From the NCBI GenBank assembly GCA_029891385.1, contig CM057228.1, forward strand, positions 29,950,214-30,014,213: a stretch of DNA of 64,000 nt. Direction: 5' to 3'. This DNA is from Erythroxylum novogranatense. Its lineage: Eukaryota > Streptophyta > Magnoliopsida > Malpighiales > Erythroxylaceae. A program made the position numbers and the translations under genes. The notes beneath the pieces were generated by a model, which saw only the letters and a program-made list of their open reading frames with translations, did no database searches and was not told the origin of the DNA. Positions 35,911 to 47,045 of the stretch are shown here, one piece after another (within the stretch, counting starts at the first letter, position 1; the number at the start of each line of letters is the position of its first letter).

Positions 35911-38596
35911 TGAAGACTAACTTCGTCTGACCCATTTATCCAGAACATCCCCACTTAGAAAGATCATAACTTTCTACTCAGAACTCTAAATTAGACACGG
36001 TTTGATTCGTTGGAAAGCTAAGAGAAAACTCTACAACTTTCTAGAAGGAAATTTTTCCAAAATCTATATTTCACAATCCCAAAATTGCCCCTAAAGTCAG
36101 AAGATAAGACTTTCATACCTGCCCCAACACTGCACCCAAATCTTAACTTCATGACAATATTTGAGACTCTTAGGCACATAATTGAGATTTGATATCTTCT
36201 TACAAAATGTAGCCATATATCTCTAGTTTAATCCAAATCAAGAATCATCTCGTTTGGATTACTAGAGAAAACGTTATGGCTAAAATACTGAAACATATTC
36301 AGTGAACATTTTTCAGATCACTACCAATCTTATCTCCAAGTCTTTCCTTATCACAACTCATACCAAGATCACTCCTTCTACTCTCTTGTCCAATATTTTC
36401 ATGCTTTATATCAATGGAAAGATAAAACATCCTCTACAATGTTCATAAAGAACTCCAAAGTAACTTCACCCTCTAGATAAGTCAATTTTCAATCAAAGTT
36501 TCGCTGCTTAGCAATCACCTAAGCAATATCCAAACTTCAATTTATCATAACTTCTTGCCCTGATATCGAAAAATTGCATACTTTATGGCGTTAGAAAGCT
36601 GGAAACATGAACTACAACTTTCATTAAGACCACTTTGGCCAAATATATCTAGATCAGTATAGATTTTCCATTGAAGTTTCTAACACCATTCCAACACATC
36701 AACTTCACATATCAACACATCACCACAAACTCTTCAACTAATTCCTCTCAAACACAATACACACAAATCTATACACAATTGATATTCATACATAATTGAT
36801 CTTTCATATCCATATATAAATCCAGATCTCATTAACATCATAAGATAAATGTTTATAAAATTAAATGGCATTCTAAGCCATATTACAACATCAGTATTCA
36901 AGTCCAAGTACAAAAGATACAAAACTCCACCATTCTCCACATATGACTGAAATCTTATTCTTACAATAATCTAACTTAAAACACCACATGCATAACCAAA
37001 CAAATTGTCTTTACTTTCTAATTTCTTCAAAATTTTACACTTTCACTTTCTATTTCTTGATTTCAACTTCCATTTCAATCCACTCATCCACTTGAACTTT
37101 GATAACCCATACAAATCTATTTGAAATCCAAAGTTATCAAATCAAACAAATCTTTTCTCATCAATTTCCTTAAGGAAAAAATATCTATAACTCCATTCAT
37201 ATACAAAAAAAATCTTATCAAATTTTGAATGATTTGTGATAGTGTCGCATGTTTTGGTGTATGAATTTTGATGATGAATTGAGAAATGATGATGAAATTG
37301 CATATGAAATTTTTCATGCTCATGGAAGACAAGTTTTCAAAATGTGCCATTTAGGCAATTGGTTTTCAAGTTCATAAATTACATGTTATGTGGGTTTGGT
37401 AGTCCATCCAAGAACCGTCACGTACACGTTGACCCAAGAATAGGCTTCTCCCGCCTACCCGCTAGTGGCACGGAGCTCCTTCAAGGACTCCCTCAAGAAT
37501 TTACGACTACACAGGATCATTAACTGGAATTGTGTAGTTCGTCATGTTTATGGATCTACCTAAACCATTTATGTGCTTATGTGTTCATGATTTGTGGATA
37601 AGTTGATGCATTCATATTTTGTGACTTATGAATTTGAATACATGATGAAAATTTGAGAAACGAACATTTTATTGATTTTCAACAAGGATTTTCTATGAAA
37701 ATAAACTTTTGAATGGTTTTGCTTATTTTTCTGTTATAAGCTATTACCCACGAGCTTTCGAGCTCACCCCCTCTTTTTCCCCATCTTCAGGTGAAGAATA
37801 AGAGATCCAGTGAAAGTGAATCAAGGCATAATTGTGAATATGCATGTTTTGTTGTGTTTTGGAATTATTGATGTAAAACAAGGCTTCAAGTGGATTTTGA
37901 GAAATTTTGGGTTTTGCATGTTTTGTATATTGGATTTTGACATTGACGATGCATTGTGGCATGAGTTGCTATTGAAGTTGGTAAACTCTTAATTTATGAT
38001 GCAAATGAAATATGGATATGTTTATGGATTTTGAAATGTGAAATTGTGTATGGATGATGAGTTGACAAACATTGAATATGAGCTATTGTTATATATATGT
38101 GTGAGATAATATGGAAAAAAAGATAGGAATGTCATAAAGAACGAGACGTTGTTGAATAGGAAGGGTCGCATGGATTAAGGTTGAGAGTTGAAGAATTCCA
38201 ATTGGTAGTTGAATGGTTATGTTCATAAAAATCCAAGTTTGTATAAGGCACCATTGTAAGTTTTTCATGAGGATAAAATATGTATATGTTGCCTTCCAAG
38301 GAAAAAATGTATTGATTTAGATTGAATTGGACCAAGTTGTCTTCATAGAAGTTGTATTTCGTCTTTACAGCTTTCCAACGCTATAAAGTATGCAATTTGT
38401 CAATATCCGAGTTGTAAGCTACAATCATTCGAAGTTAGGATGTTGTAGTGGACGAAATTCCCAAACCATTAGCATATATGAAGTGAATCTTAGACTTGAA
38501 AGAGTGAATTTTGGCAAGATTATGAGTATAGGAGAAGTTAGGATAGATTTAGGACCCTTTGGAGGGGTCTTGGAGGGTGAAAATTTGTTTAACCCG

Positions 38597-38720
38597 AAGG
38601 TTACACGGCCTGACCGTGTGAATTTACACGGGCCGTGTTTTTCTGGGCGTATGGATGCTATTTCACCTGAAGGTTACACGGTCTGACCGTGTGATTTTAC
38701 ACGGTCCGTGTATTTTGACC
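38597..38720 (+). repeat. Two copies of an ACACGG palindrome unit in LTR G
   Basis: 'gaaggttacacggcctgacc' followed by 'gtgtgaatttacacgggc', repeated about 74 bp later with small changes. Each copy holds nested CACGG/CCGTG inverted repeats. It lies between the AAAGTTGTAG module and a CTCCGAATGA block, the same slot as the minisatellites in the A/E and H families. Confidence 0.8.
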
Positions 38721-39340
38721 ATCATAACGAACGAATTGCAAATTTTGGTCTTCATAAAGGTTGTAGCCCTATATGTTTTCTTTCTAATGGTCACGAACGA
38801 AGTCAATCTGATACCCATAGTGAGAGTTGTGGCGTTTGCGCCAAAGTATGTTCAGTAGGAATCAGGATATGAACATATCAGATTTGTGTGGCCATAACTC
38901 CTTCATTTGACCTCCGAATGAGGTGATTCTTAAGGCGATTGATTCCTAAGACATGTATCTATCTCTACATAAACATTTAGATCTTTTGGAGTTGATTTGA
39001 AAAATTTTGGAGGAAATAAATTGAGGGGTCGATTGGGAGACCATGATTGAGATATGAACACACTTTGGATTTTTAAGCATATCTTCCTCTATAGAACTCC
39101 GATTGAGTTGGTTCTTTCTCCAAAATGAATTAGAGACATAAAGCTACAATTTTTTTGAAGAAAATCAATTGTGGTTATTGTCATTTCTTTGTGTGGGCTC
39201 ACCCTATTGGCTTGAGATGTTATGAGAATGATGATGAACCGATAATGGCTAAAAAGATTCCATATAATAACCCTACAGGTTATTATGCTCTCGTTTTATG
39301 AATGGTTTCTGGATGTTGGGTTTCGAAAACAGGTCCAACA

Positions 39341-41721
39341 TGTGTGGCATCAGAGCAAGAGGAAAAAAATCGATAATGGTTAAGGAGACTTTATTGGAGT
39401 ACGTCCACGTCATATGGTTTCAAGGCAAGAGTTGGGTTCCGGAAACAGCACCCAACAAGAATACTTATAGTGATCGATTGGGAAGGAATTGAGATTGTTA
39501 ATGATGTTATCATATGTGATAAAATTGAGGAAAAAGAAAAAGGACACGATTATGGCATAATCCCCACAATCGAGGACTAGCATAAAAGGAGAAGAGTTGT
39601 TTAGAATTAAATGGGATTAAAGTATCATGAGCATAAGCTATTAATTGGAGAACTGACATAAATACATCTCTAGATAATATGTGATAATTTTGGTGATATA
39701 TGTCAAGTCATTATAGTAAATGAAATTGTTGGTGCCTCATATGGCCTCATTAAAAGGGATGTTCCAACCTTGTAAGCTATGGCATAAATTGATCTTATTA
39801 AGATATGATGCATAGTTGAAATTGATCTTCTCAAGGTATTAAGAATGACTAATACGCAATTATGGAAAATAGTTAATTGATAAGGATTTCATGAACAGTA
39901 TCGATGATAGTAGCAAGAAATCTTCTTTCAAAAAATAATTTTCCTAAATTGAATTAAGTTGATCAGACGATTCGATTTAAGAGTGATCAATGAAGAGAAA
40001 AATCAGAAATGAATATGTAATAAGTCAAAAGTGAATAATGGTCATATCCCAAGCGGAGACTCAGGTATAAGAAGTGGAATATGCCACTGAGAGTATGCAT
40101 TTTGTTTGATGTTTAAAATTCGAGGTGACACTATTACAAATGTGAGGAGAATATAGGTCCACATTATATTTGATGTGAATATGTTTGGGAGATCCAAATT
40201 GAATATGAGGAATATGACATTGATGATAATAATATCATTTGAATTTGGAGATTATGCAGTATATAAGAAGTTTCGCATCAGAGATTAAGATGCAATCTGT
40301 TGTAATAGTGAAAAGTGGTTTTTGATATGCATGAGACAATGAAAGTCTTATGAGTTGATCTTAATACATGGATTAGAATTGCTATGATAGAAATCGCTTT
40401 GAGATTTTGGAGACATTAGATGTGCAAAGTCATTTCTGGAATGTACAAATTATGTAAGTTAGAGGAATTATTAAGTTTGAAAGAAATATATAAATGAGTG
40501 TTATACTGGTAAAGGTAGTGTGTAATCTGACACATTGAACAGACAATTCTATAATGGAATAGTACAAATTCAGATATTGAGATTTCCAAATCTAGTGCAA
40601 TGAAGAGTGAAGAATGTTGAGTGGAATACGGGGCAAAATAAAGTGTTGCTAGTTGCATTGAAATTTAAGATCAAGTCTACTGGAAAGAAGTAAGAAAACC
40701 TAAAAGCTAAAGATTTAGAATTGTGAATCCCCTAGAGAAAGTGAAAACGAATCTGAACTTTCGAGTGAAATCGGAAGAATGATATTTGGTGATCGAAATA
40801 AAAAGTAGGTATACCTGATCAAGATGATTGAGCAAAGAAAGTGTTAGAAAAGCCTAAGTAACAATCTAAGCTAGACATCCTAGTAGGAATACGCTAAGAT
40901 TGTATTTTTGTTACTAAGGATGTAGAAACAAGTGGTTACATGTTTGATTTACCAACAGTTCTAACTGTTAGGAATATGTTTGAAGCTCATATTTTTGAGT
41001 TCGTAGGAAGATGAGATTGAGGTATAATTCAAATTGACTACAGGTATAACAATTGTTATCATAGTGGCATCATTAGAAGTGATATGGGGCACGGTATGAC
41101 AGAAAGTTAGTCGTTCACCCTTACATTGAGATGTTGTTAGTGAGTGAGATGAATTTGAAATAAGAGTAAAGTGACTCATGAAAGATAAATGAGGAAGGTG
41201 GACCAACACCAGACTTAGGGAACATAGTGAAATGGACATAAGAGTTAAATGTATTAACACTGAAGAGAAGTGAACTGTCAAAGGAAAGATGAAGTATTTT
41301 TGTGAGTACAACCTTAGCAAGGTGTCCTCAGATTTGGAGTAAGAATAAGTTAAGCTATTAAGAATTAGTCTGTATAAAACATTATTATGAGTTAATGTTA
41401 TTGGTGAAAGAAGTTTTAAATTAAAAATTATGTGATATGTGAATAGGTTAAGAAATAATGGTATGATTAACAGAGATAGATTGACAACATATGAAGTAAA
41501 ATTTGGTAAGTAATCTGAGATATACCCATGAAATAGTCAAGATAGTGTGATAACTGAAGTAGTGATTGAAGGACCTGTTGAGTTATCAGTTGTAGTCATT
41601 TGGAAGGGTATCTGATGAAGTATATGGAAAATGGAGAAACATATGAGGAATTATTACCTCTACCGTATTGATCAAACAGATGAGAATTTCGGGGATGAAA
41701 TTTATTTAAAGAGGGGAGAAA
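39341..41721 (+). mobile_element. Primer site and non-coding internal DNA between LTR G and the H 3' LTR
   Basis: Primer site TGGCATCAGAGC at 39345-39356, then AT-rich DNA without usable frames, ending in polypurine tract AAAGAGGGGAGAAA (41708-41721). Several stretches resemble the internal part of element B (8198-11193). The 5' end belongs to G by its primer site and the 3' end to H by its LTR, so this is a chimeric or recombined internal region. A second primer-like 'tggtttcaaggcaagag' and LTR-end-like 'cccaaca' at 39415-39452 may be a degraded duplicate of the junction. Confidence 0.6.
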
Positions 41722-44688
41722 TGTAACATTTCGTCCCCATATTAAGGGTTAGGACCTGAAATTTCAGTACATGTAAGCTTAAAGAGAGATTAAGGAAATG
41801 CATTTTTTTGCTCATGCATAATGTTAGCATATATACACATGAATATTGAATCTTTGCACAAAAATAAATGTACATGTATTCATTGACAACTTTCAGGTAG
41901 GATTGTTTTTAAAGGTGATTTTATTGAAAATGAAAAGTAGAGGAAGCGGAAAGAGTGATCTAGGTATGAGTTGAGATAAGGAAAGATTTGAAAATAAAAT
42001 TGGTAGTGATCTGGAAAATGTTCACTGAATATGTTTCAGTCTTTTAGCCAAAACGTTTTCTATAGTTGTCTAAACGAGATGATTCTTAATTTGGATTAAC
42101 TTGGAGATATATGGCTACATTTTTTATGAAGACATCAAATTTTAATTCTGTATCTAAGAGTCTCAAAATTTGTCATGAAGTGAGAACTAAGTCCAGTATG
42201 TTGGTGTATGAATGGAAAATTCATCTTTGGACTTTAGCAGCAAATTTGGGATTGATATAAATTGATTTTAGCAAAGCTTTCTTATGGAAAGTTGTAGATG
42301 ATCTTCTCAGATTTCCAACGATATAAACTTTGTAAATTTTAGATATCGGAGTTGAGAGATACGAGCATTTCAAGTTGTAATATTGTATCGTCTTAGTTAC
42401 TGTTCAAAGTAAGACGAAGTTACTGTACAAAGTAAGACGAAGTTACTATACAAAGTAAGACAAAGTTACTGTATAACGTAAGATGAAGTCACTGTACAAA
42501 GTAAGACGAAGTTATTGTACAAAGTGAGACGAAGTTATTGTACAAAGTAAGACAAAGCAAAGTAAGATGAAGCAAAGTAAGACGATTGAGGTCATGAACA
42601 TAGTTGCTTCTTTTGGTCATAACTTTCTCTCTAGACATCCAAATGACTTGATTCTTGAACCATTGGATTCGTAAGAAATTGATATACATCTCTATCAAAA
42701 ATAATGGCCATATTAAATAAATGTAAAAAGATTGAGTGAAAAGAGTGGGACGGGGACAATGAGTGTGCATTTAAGTAATATGAATTGATGGTATTATACT
42801 GAACATACTTCAGTATTTTGATGATATCATGATATGTAAAGTTCAAAATGAGATGATTTTTGCTTTGGAATAAACTAGAAACATAGGGCTATAAATTACA
42901 TGAAGAAATCAAATTCTCAATCGGACTCTAAGAGTTTCAATGTTTGGATGGAAGTTGAGTATAGGGTACTGTCTCGGAATAAAAAACAGTCCGGAGATAT
43001 TGGAGTATAACTTTCATACTACTAAACCAAATTGAATGTTTTTAGTGTCATTGAAAACGTAAGACAATATAGAAGATTCTTCTAGAATAAAGTGTTATGT
43101 CAAAATATTCAAAGGTACTTTTGGCAAGACACTTACGTGTAAAAGATATAAGGCATAAATGGAAGGGCAAATAGGACAATTCTCAATCATTAAGGGCATA
43201 ATTGGAAGAAGAAGTGTTGTCTTGCCTATAAATGGAGTAGAAACACGAAAATGGGAGGGAGGAGAAGAGAAGAACTAAAATTCTAGAGAAAAGAGAGAGA
43301 ATGTCAGGAAAAAGATAGAGAAGTACAAAGAGAAGAAGAGAAAGAGAGAAATAAGCTAGGGTTTCAATTTTCCTAGCCTACAAGAGAGAATTTGGAGTTG
43401 ATCAAGGAAGGAAACAAATAGAGGAAGAGAAGAGCTTTCCTTTGAGCTAAGGATCCCTTCATTTGGTAAAGAATCAAGGGTGGTGCGGGTCAAGTGTCCG
43501 CATTCAGGCATTCCCAGAATTTGGAAGAAAATGCTAATCTGGAGCGTATTATGAGTAGACCGAGATGGTCTCACTTCATTATTGTTGTTATTTGAATTTT
43601 TCTATTATTTGACTATTGAATGATTTTGTAAATGAGATTGATTATGTGGTTTCTGGACAAGAAGTCCGATGATTGTGATGGTTGACTTGGATATTGAAGT
43701 TTTACTTAAATGTGAATTGGATGAACTAAGTGCATTGAAGTGATTGCTAAGTGTTTTCGAAAAGTGTAATCGCATGCAAGTGAAAGTGTGAATTCTCAAC
43801 TATATGTTGAATGCTAGACTTCGCTCCGATGATAAGTGAATATGATTGAATAAGAGCATGCAAATATGAGTGATGCATTTCATTTCACGAATGCATGAAA
43901 CATAATGATTGTTGTGACCAGAGTAGCCACCGATCAGAGCTTAAAGCTCAATGTGTGAAAAAAAGACTCGAGCTCAAAAGTAATTCAGAGCCTCAGGCTC
44001 AACGTTTAATGAGTCCTATGTGGGGTAGTTATCAATGAGCCCTATATGGGACATTTTAGGCACTCGGTCACAACAAAGTAACAATTGGAAAGTGAGTCTC
44101 TTGTGCATTACATATGCATAAAATAAATGATTAAGTGTAATGAATATGAAGTGTTGAAGTGAATGTGAAGTGTGAAATAATGTGAAATGTGTGATGTATG
44201 TGGAAGGTGTATTATGTGTGATGTGACTGGGAGGGCAATCGATGATGGTCACTCATTGAGTTCGCAAAACTCACCCAAAATTTGTAAATATTTTTTAGGA
44301 TTCTGAAGAATACCCCGTTAGGTCGACGGGAATATACATACAATATTCAAGTGAAGGATAAAGGTCGGGATCAGTTCGCGTCTGCATTATATTTTTTTTT
44401 CATTTTTGTATAAATTGGTTTTTCGAAATGACTCAAGTGTAGTGTATATGTAAAAGGGCCCAAATGACTATTGCAAAATTTTGATGATGGGTTTGTGTTA
44501 ATTGAAAATGTTTATGAATGAATGTGGACCTAAATTGAGTACCGATTTCCGTGTATTGTGTAATTGATTTTAAAAAATTATACAGATTTCAAAATGATTG
44601 AGTGCTTTAACACGCCACCCTCGTGGGGCACGAACTCTGATATCATCATCGATGTTGGGTTCAGGTCTTACGGGAGTAAGGTGCTACA
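41722..44688 (+). mobile_element. 3' LTR of element H
   Basis: Starts TGTAACATTTCGTCCCC directly after a polypurine tract and ends AAGGTGCTACA. It pairs with 23688-26632. It keeps the acceptor-like ATTTTTTAG (ends 44298) missing from the 5' copy, but its donor-like site has changed to ATGAGTAG (about 43551). Minisatellite of about eight 23-bp units (42395-42585), TATA box at 43227-43234. Confidence 0.87.
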
Positions 44689-44827
44689 TTTTCGTTGTAG
44701 CATTACTCATCAAATTAAGTGCATTGTTTGTAATCGTCTAAATTTATCAAGAAAATCAAGAAGATTTTAAAGATTAATAACTTAGATGATTTAATACAAT
44801 TCAACCCCCCTTCTTATGTGTTTTACA

Positions 44828-45639
44828 TATTATACGTGATTTCTATATTAACAAGTGATTTACTTCAATCCAAACTAGGAGCCAAGATAAGATCAAAACT
44901 AATAGCTTCTAAGAGGTTAATATGATTGAACTAGATAATAACATTGACTTTAAAATTTTTCAACCTTCTTCCCAAGTATTGAACAAACTTTACTAATAAA
45001 ATAACAAAAGTTTTTAAATATTTTTCTAAAACACATCAAATATAAATGTTTTTTTTAAGAAAACATCAATCTATGGGATGAGTTCATGTTGGAATTTGGA
45101 TCCAATTAAAGAATAGGCCTTTTTCTTTTTTAAGACCATCATTTCTCGTAACCAACTCGCATTTTACAAATTGTTTTTCATTATTAAGAAAAGATAACAA
45201 AGATAAAATATGAGCTTGTTTTATAACTATTGTAATAGATCGTTGTTGTTTTAAAGTCAATCTATTCACCCATCATGATAATATTTTTCCTTGTTCACTA
45301 ATAAATTGATTAATTAAACTCATTTTTTTATAATCAATTTGATTTCTTGATTGGATGGGTGGCAAATGATTGATAAAAGATCACTTAGACTTCGAAAAAG
45401 TCACTTGGATTTATCCATGGTTTGTTTATTCCTTATTTCGCATTAAAAAAGTCCTAATTATTTCAATCGAATAAAAACATATTGTTCTTGATATAGATAA
45501 TGATAAAAAAACTTAATGTGTTATAATAGACTAGGTATAATACATCGTTAGTACATAAATGGGATATTGGTGGAATGTCATAACATATTGATTAGGCTTT
45601 AACAAATGATTATGGTTGTTGATGGATGTAAAACCCAAT
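44828..45639. other. AT-rich DNA after element D, nothing recognised
   Basis: No convincing frame, repeat or RNA signal. A weak 'aggagccaag' after the D LTR recalls a degraded tRNA-Met primer site, but it is too far from the LTR end to rely on. Confidence 0.4.
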
Positions 45640-47045
45640 TATGAACTTCTAATAAAGTCATATCTGAGTTATTACTAGTTAAGTTTTTTGAAAAATTCAA
45701 AGGTTGGAGGGATTACCACTTGACCGAATCTTAAAGTCTTGATGTTTTTAAAGCCGTTAGGATTAACAAAGAAGATGAGACAATCTTATATGAGAATAGT
45801 GAGCCTATACAGGATGATGTTCCTACTTTGATATTAACTCTTTACATTTCATAAGTGACCCCTCATACTTGAAAGATAAAAAAGATGAATTATTGTCCAA
45901 TCTTAGATGCAAAAAAACTTTCAAATTTTAAATGGTATAAAGACAACTTTTTAACTAAAGTATTCTTGAGAGAAGTTTCAAACTAACCCTTTTAGAAGGA
46001 GAAGTTCTTAATAGGACTTCTCTTTAGGTGAAAAAGTGAGAATAAGATTAGAAAAAGTCACAATGATCAAATCCCCTATAATAGATTGACTTATTGTTAG
46101 CTAATTAGTTACACTAAAAGAACACGGATTAAAACTGTGATAAGATATGAAACTTCAGAAATAATTAGCATATGAAATATTCAAAACCAAAAGAAGAATT
46201 AGGAACTTTCTATAATAATTTGATATTTATTACAACAATAAAAACAAGTTGAGAATGTAACAAATAACACCTCATATAAAAATAAAAAGATTCTATAAAA
46301 TATCTAACACAAATAAAACATATGTCAACAACCAAATTTAGAAAAATAACATGACATAGATGTAATAAAAATGACAAAAAACTTCAGAACTTAAAATTAG
46401 ACTAGGAGACATTCCATAAAATTCAATTTTAATGATTAAAGATATTGAAAACTCGAGAATTACTATGATGAAGAATTTGATAATGAAGTATTAGGATTAG
46501 AAAATGATAGCTTTACAAGTAGTGATGAAACAATATATAATGATCAACTAGAAGAAGAAAACAAATCAACATGTTTATAGAGGACCAAAAATTTCTATTA
46601 GAAGTCATATAATACTTTATGAAATTGCCACAATTACTTGAAACCACTAATTGAAGCCTACCATCAATATCCTCATCAACCTATAATTTGGAAAATATAT
46701 TACATAAAGCCAAAAAATTAAAATTAACATGATCTAATTTGTATCAAGAAATCAAAATGATAAAATAAAAACTAAAATGCTCAAACAAAAAAAGAAGATA
46801 ATGAATGATAAAAATTGATTTAATAAATCAATAGGGTAGAACATAAATCCATTAAAGAAATTGATGAAAACCTTAAGCTTAACAACAATGAATTTTTTGA
46901 ATATTTTTATTCATACTTAACTAAATAACATCCCAAATGTATATGATTAGGATAACCCTTAGAATTAATGAAGATTTTCATATTAACGTTGTTGCACTAT
47001 TTGATACAAAAGAAGAAGAAGAAGAAGAGGAGATAAATTTGATTA
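45640..47045 (+). pseudogene. Decayed caulimovirid-like capsid/protease fragment
   Basis: Many stops and frame changes, but family-like pieces in the right order. First is a 'GWRDYHLT' motif near 45690. Next is a stretch with 'NFKWYKDNFLT' and 'FWKEKF' near 45925-46005, as in capsid proteins of plant pararetroviruses. Then comes a Lys/Asn/Glu-rich linker, and at about 46945-47005 a protease-like start whose active-site Asp-Thr-Gly is replaced by 'FDTK' followed by a run of Glu codons. No reverse transcriptase follows within range. It cannot make a virus or enzyme. Alternative: gag-protease of a related LTR element. The assignment rests on remembered family patterns and needs a profile search. 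Confidence 0.5.
47009..47036 (+). repeat. (GAA)n expansion in the protease-like relic
   Basis: About eight GAA/GAG units placed exactly where the Gly of the retroviral-type protease active site would be, encoding a poly-Glu run. Confidence 0.8.

Larger units (their letters stand above)
29709..37226 (-). mobile_element. Element E: minus-strand gypsy element with a 0.78-kb internal region
   Basis: Left LTR 29709-32308 (3' LTR on its strand), polypurine tract in reverse from 32309 ('attctccccctctta'), internal DNA 32309-33086, primer site in reverse at 33070-33082, right LTR 33087-37226 (5' LTR). No coding frame exists, so it is non-autonomous. The left LTR lacks about 1.6 kb present in the right LTR (34839-36442), including the TATA box and TGACGTCA array. 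The right LTR lacks its last roughly 50 bp (the '...GATCGGGGTCCAACA' end) where LTR G resumes. Same family as LTRs A and C. Confidence 0.8.
27834..39340 (+). mobile_element. LTR G (5' LTR, gypsy, plus strand), interrupted by SINE and element E
   Basis: Starts TGTTGGACCCCGAAC and ends GAAAACAGGTCCAACA. A second tRNA-Met primer site follows (39345-39356), so it reads as a 5' LTR. Taking out element E (29709-37226) leaves about 4 kb. It holds a TATA box (28586), donor-like AAG|GTGGGTATATG (29063), a tandem duplication around the 'cataattgttgca' stretches (29103-29230 and 29400-29525), the GC island (37410-37560), acceptor-like CCATCTTCAG (37790), one AAAGTTGTAG module (about 38345), ACACGG palindromes (38597-38720) and CTCCGATTGA blocks (about 28018, 38890, 39075). 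No matching G 3' LTR is visible. The flanking 5-mers do not match, so G is not a clean solo LTR. Confidence 0.65.
20306..44827 (+). mobile_element. 3' LTR of copia-like element D, split into three pieces
   Basis: Piece 1 is 20306-21033 (starts TGTTAAGTCAAGAAGACTTC), piece 2 is 23617-23687, and piece 3 is 44689-44827 (ends 'acaattcaacccccc...ttttaca', typical of copia LTR ends). Solo LTR F separates pieces 1 and 2, and compound element H separates 2 and 3. Joined, the LTR is about 0.94 kb. It contains an AAT microsatellite (20350-20378). That the three pieces form one LTR follows from the target duplications of the two insertions and from the canonical start and end motifs. Confidence 0.7.

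Noticed and set aside
27834..39340. Clean solo LTR insertion for G
   Set aside because: Flanking 5-mers differ, and a primer site directly follows the right edge.
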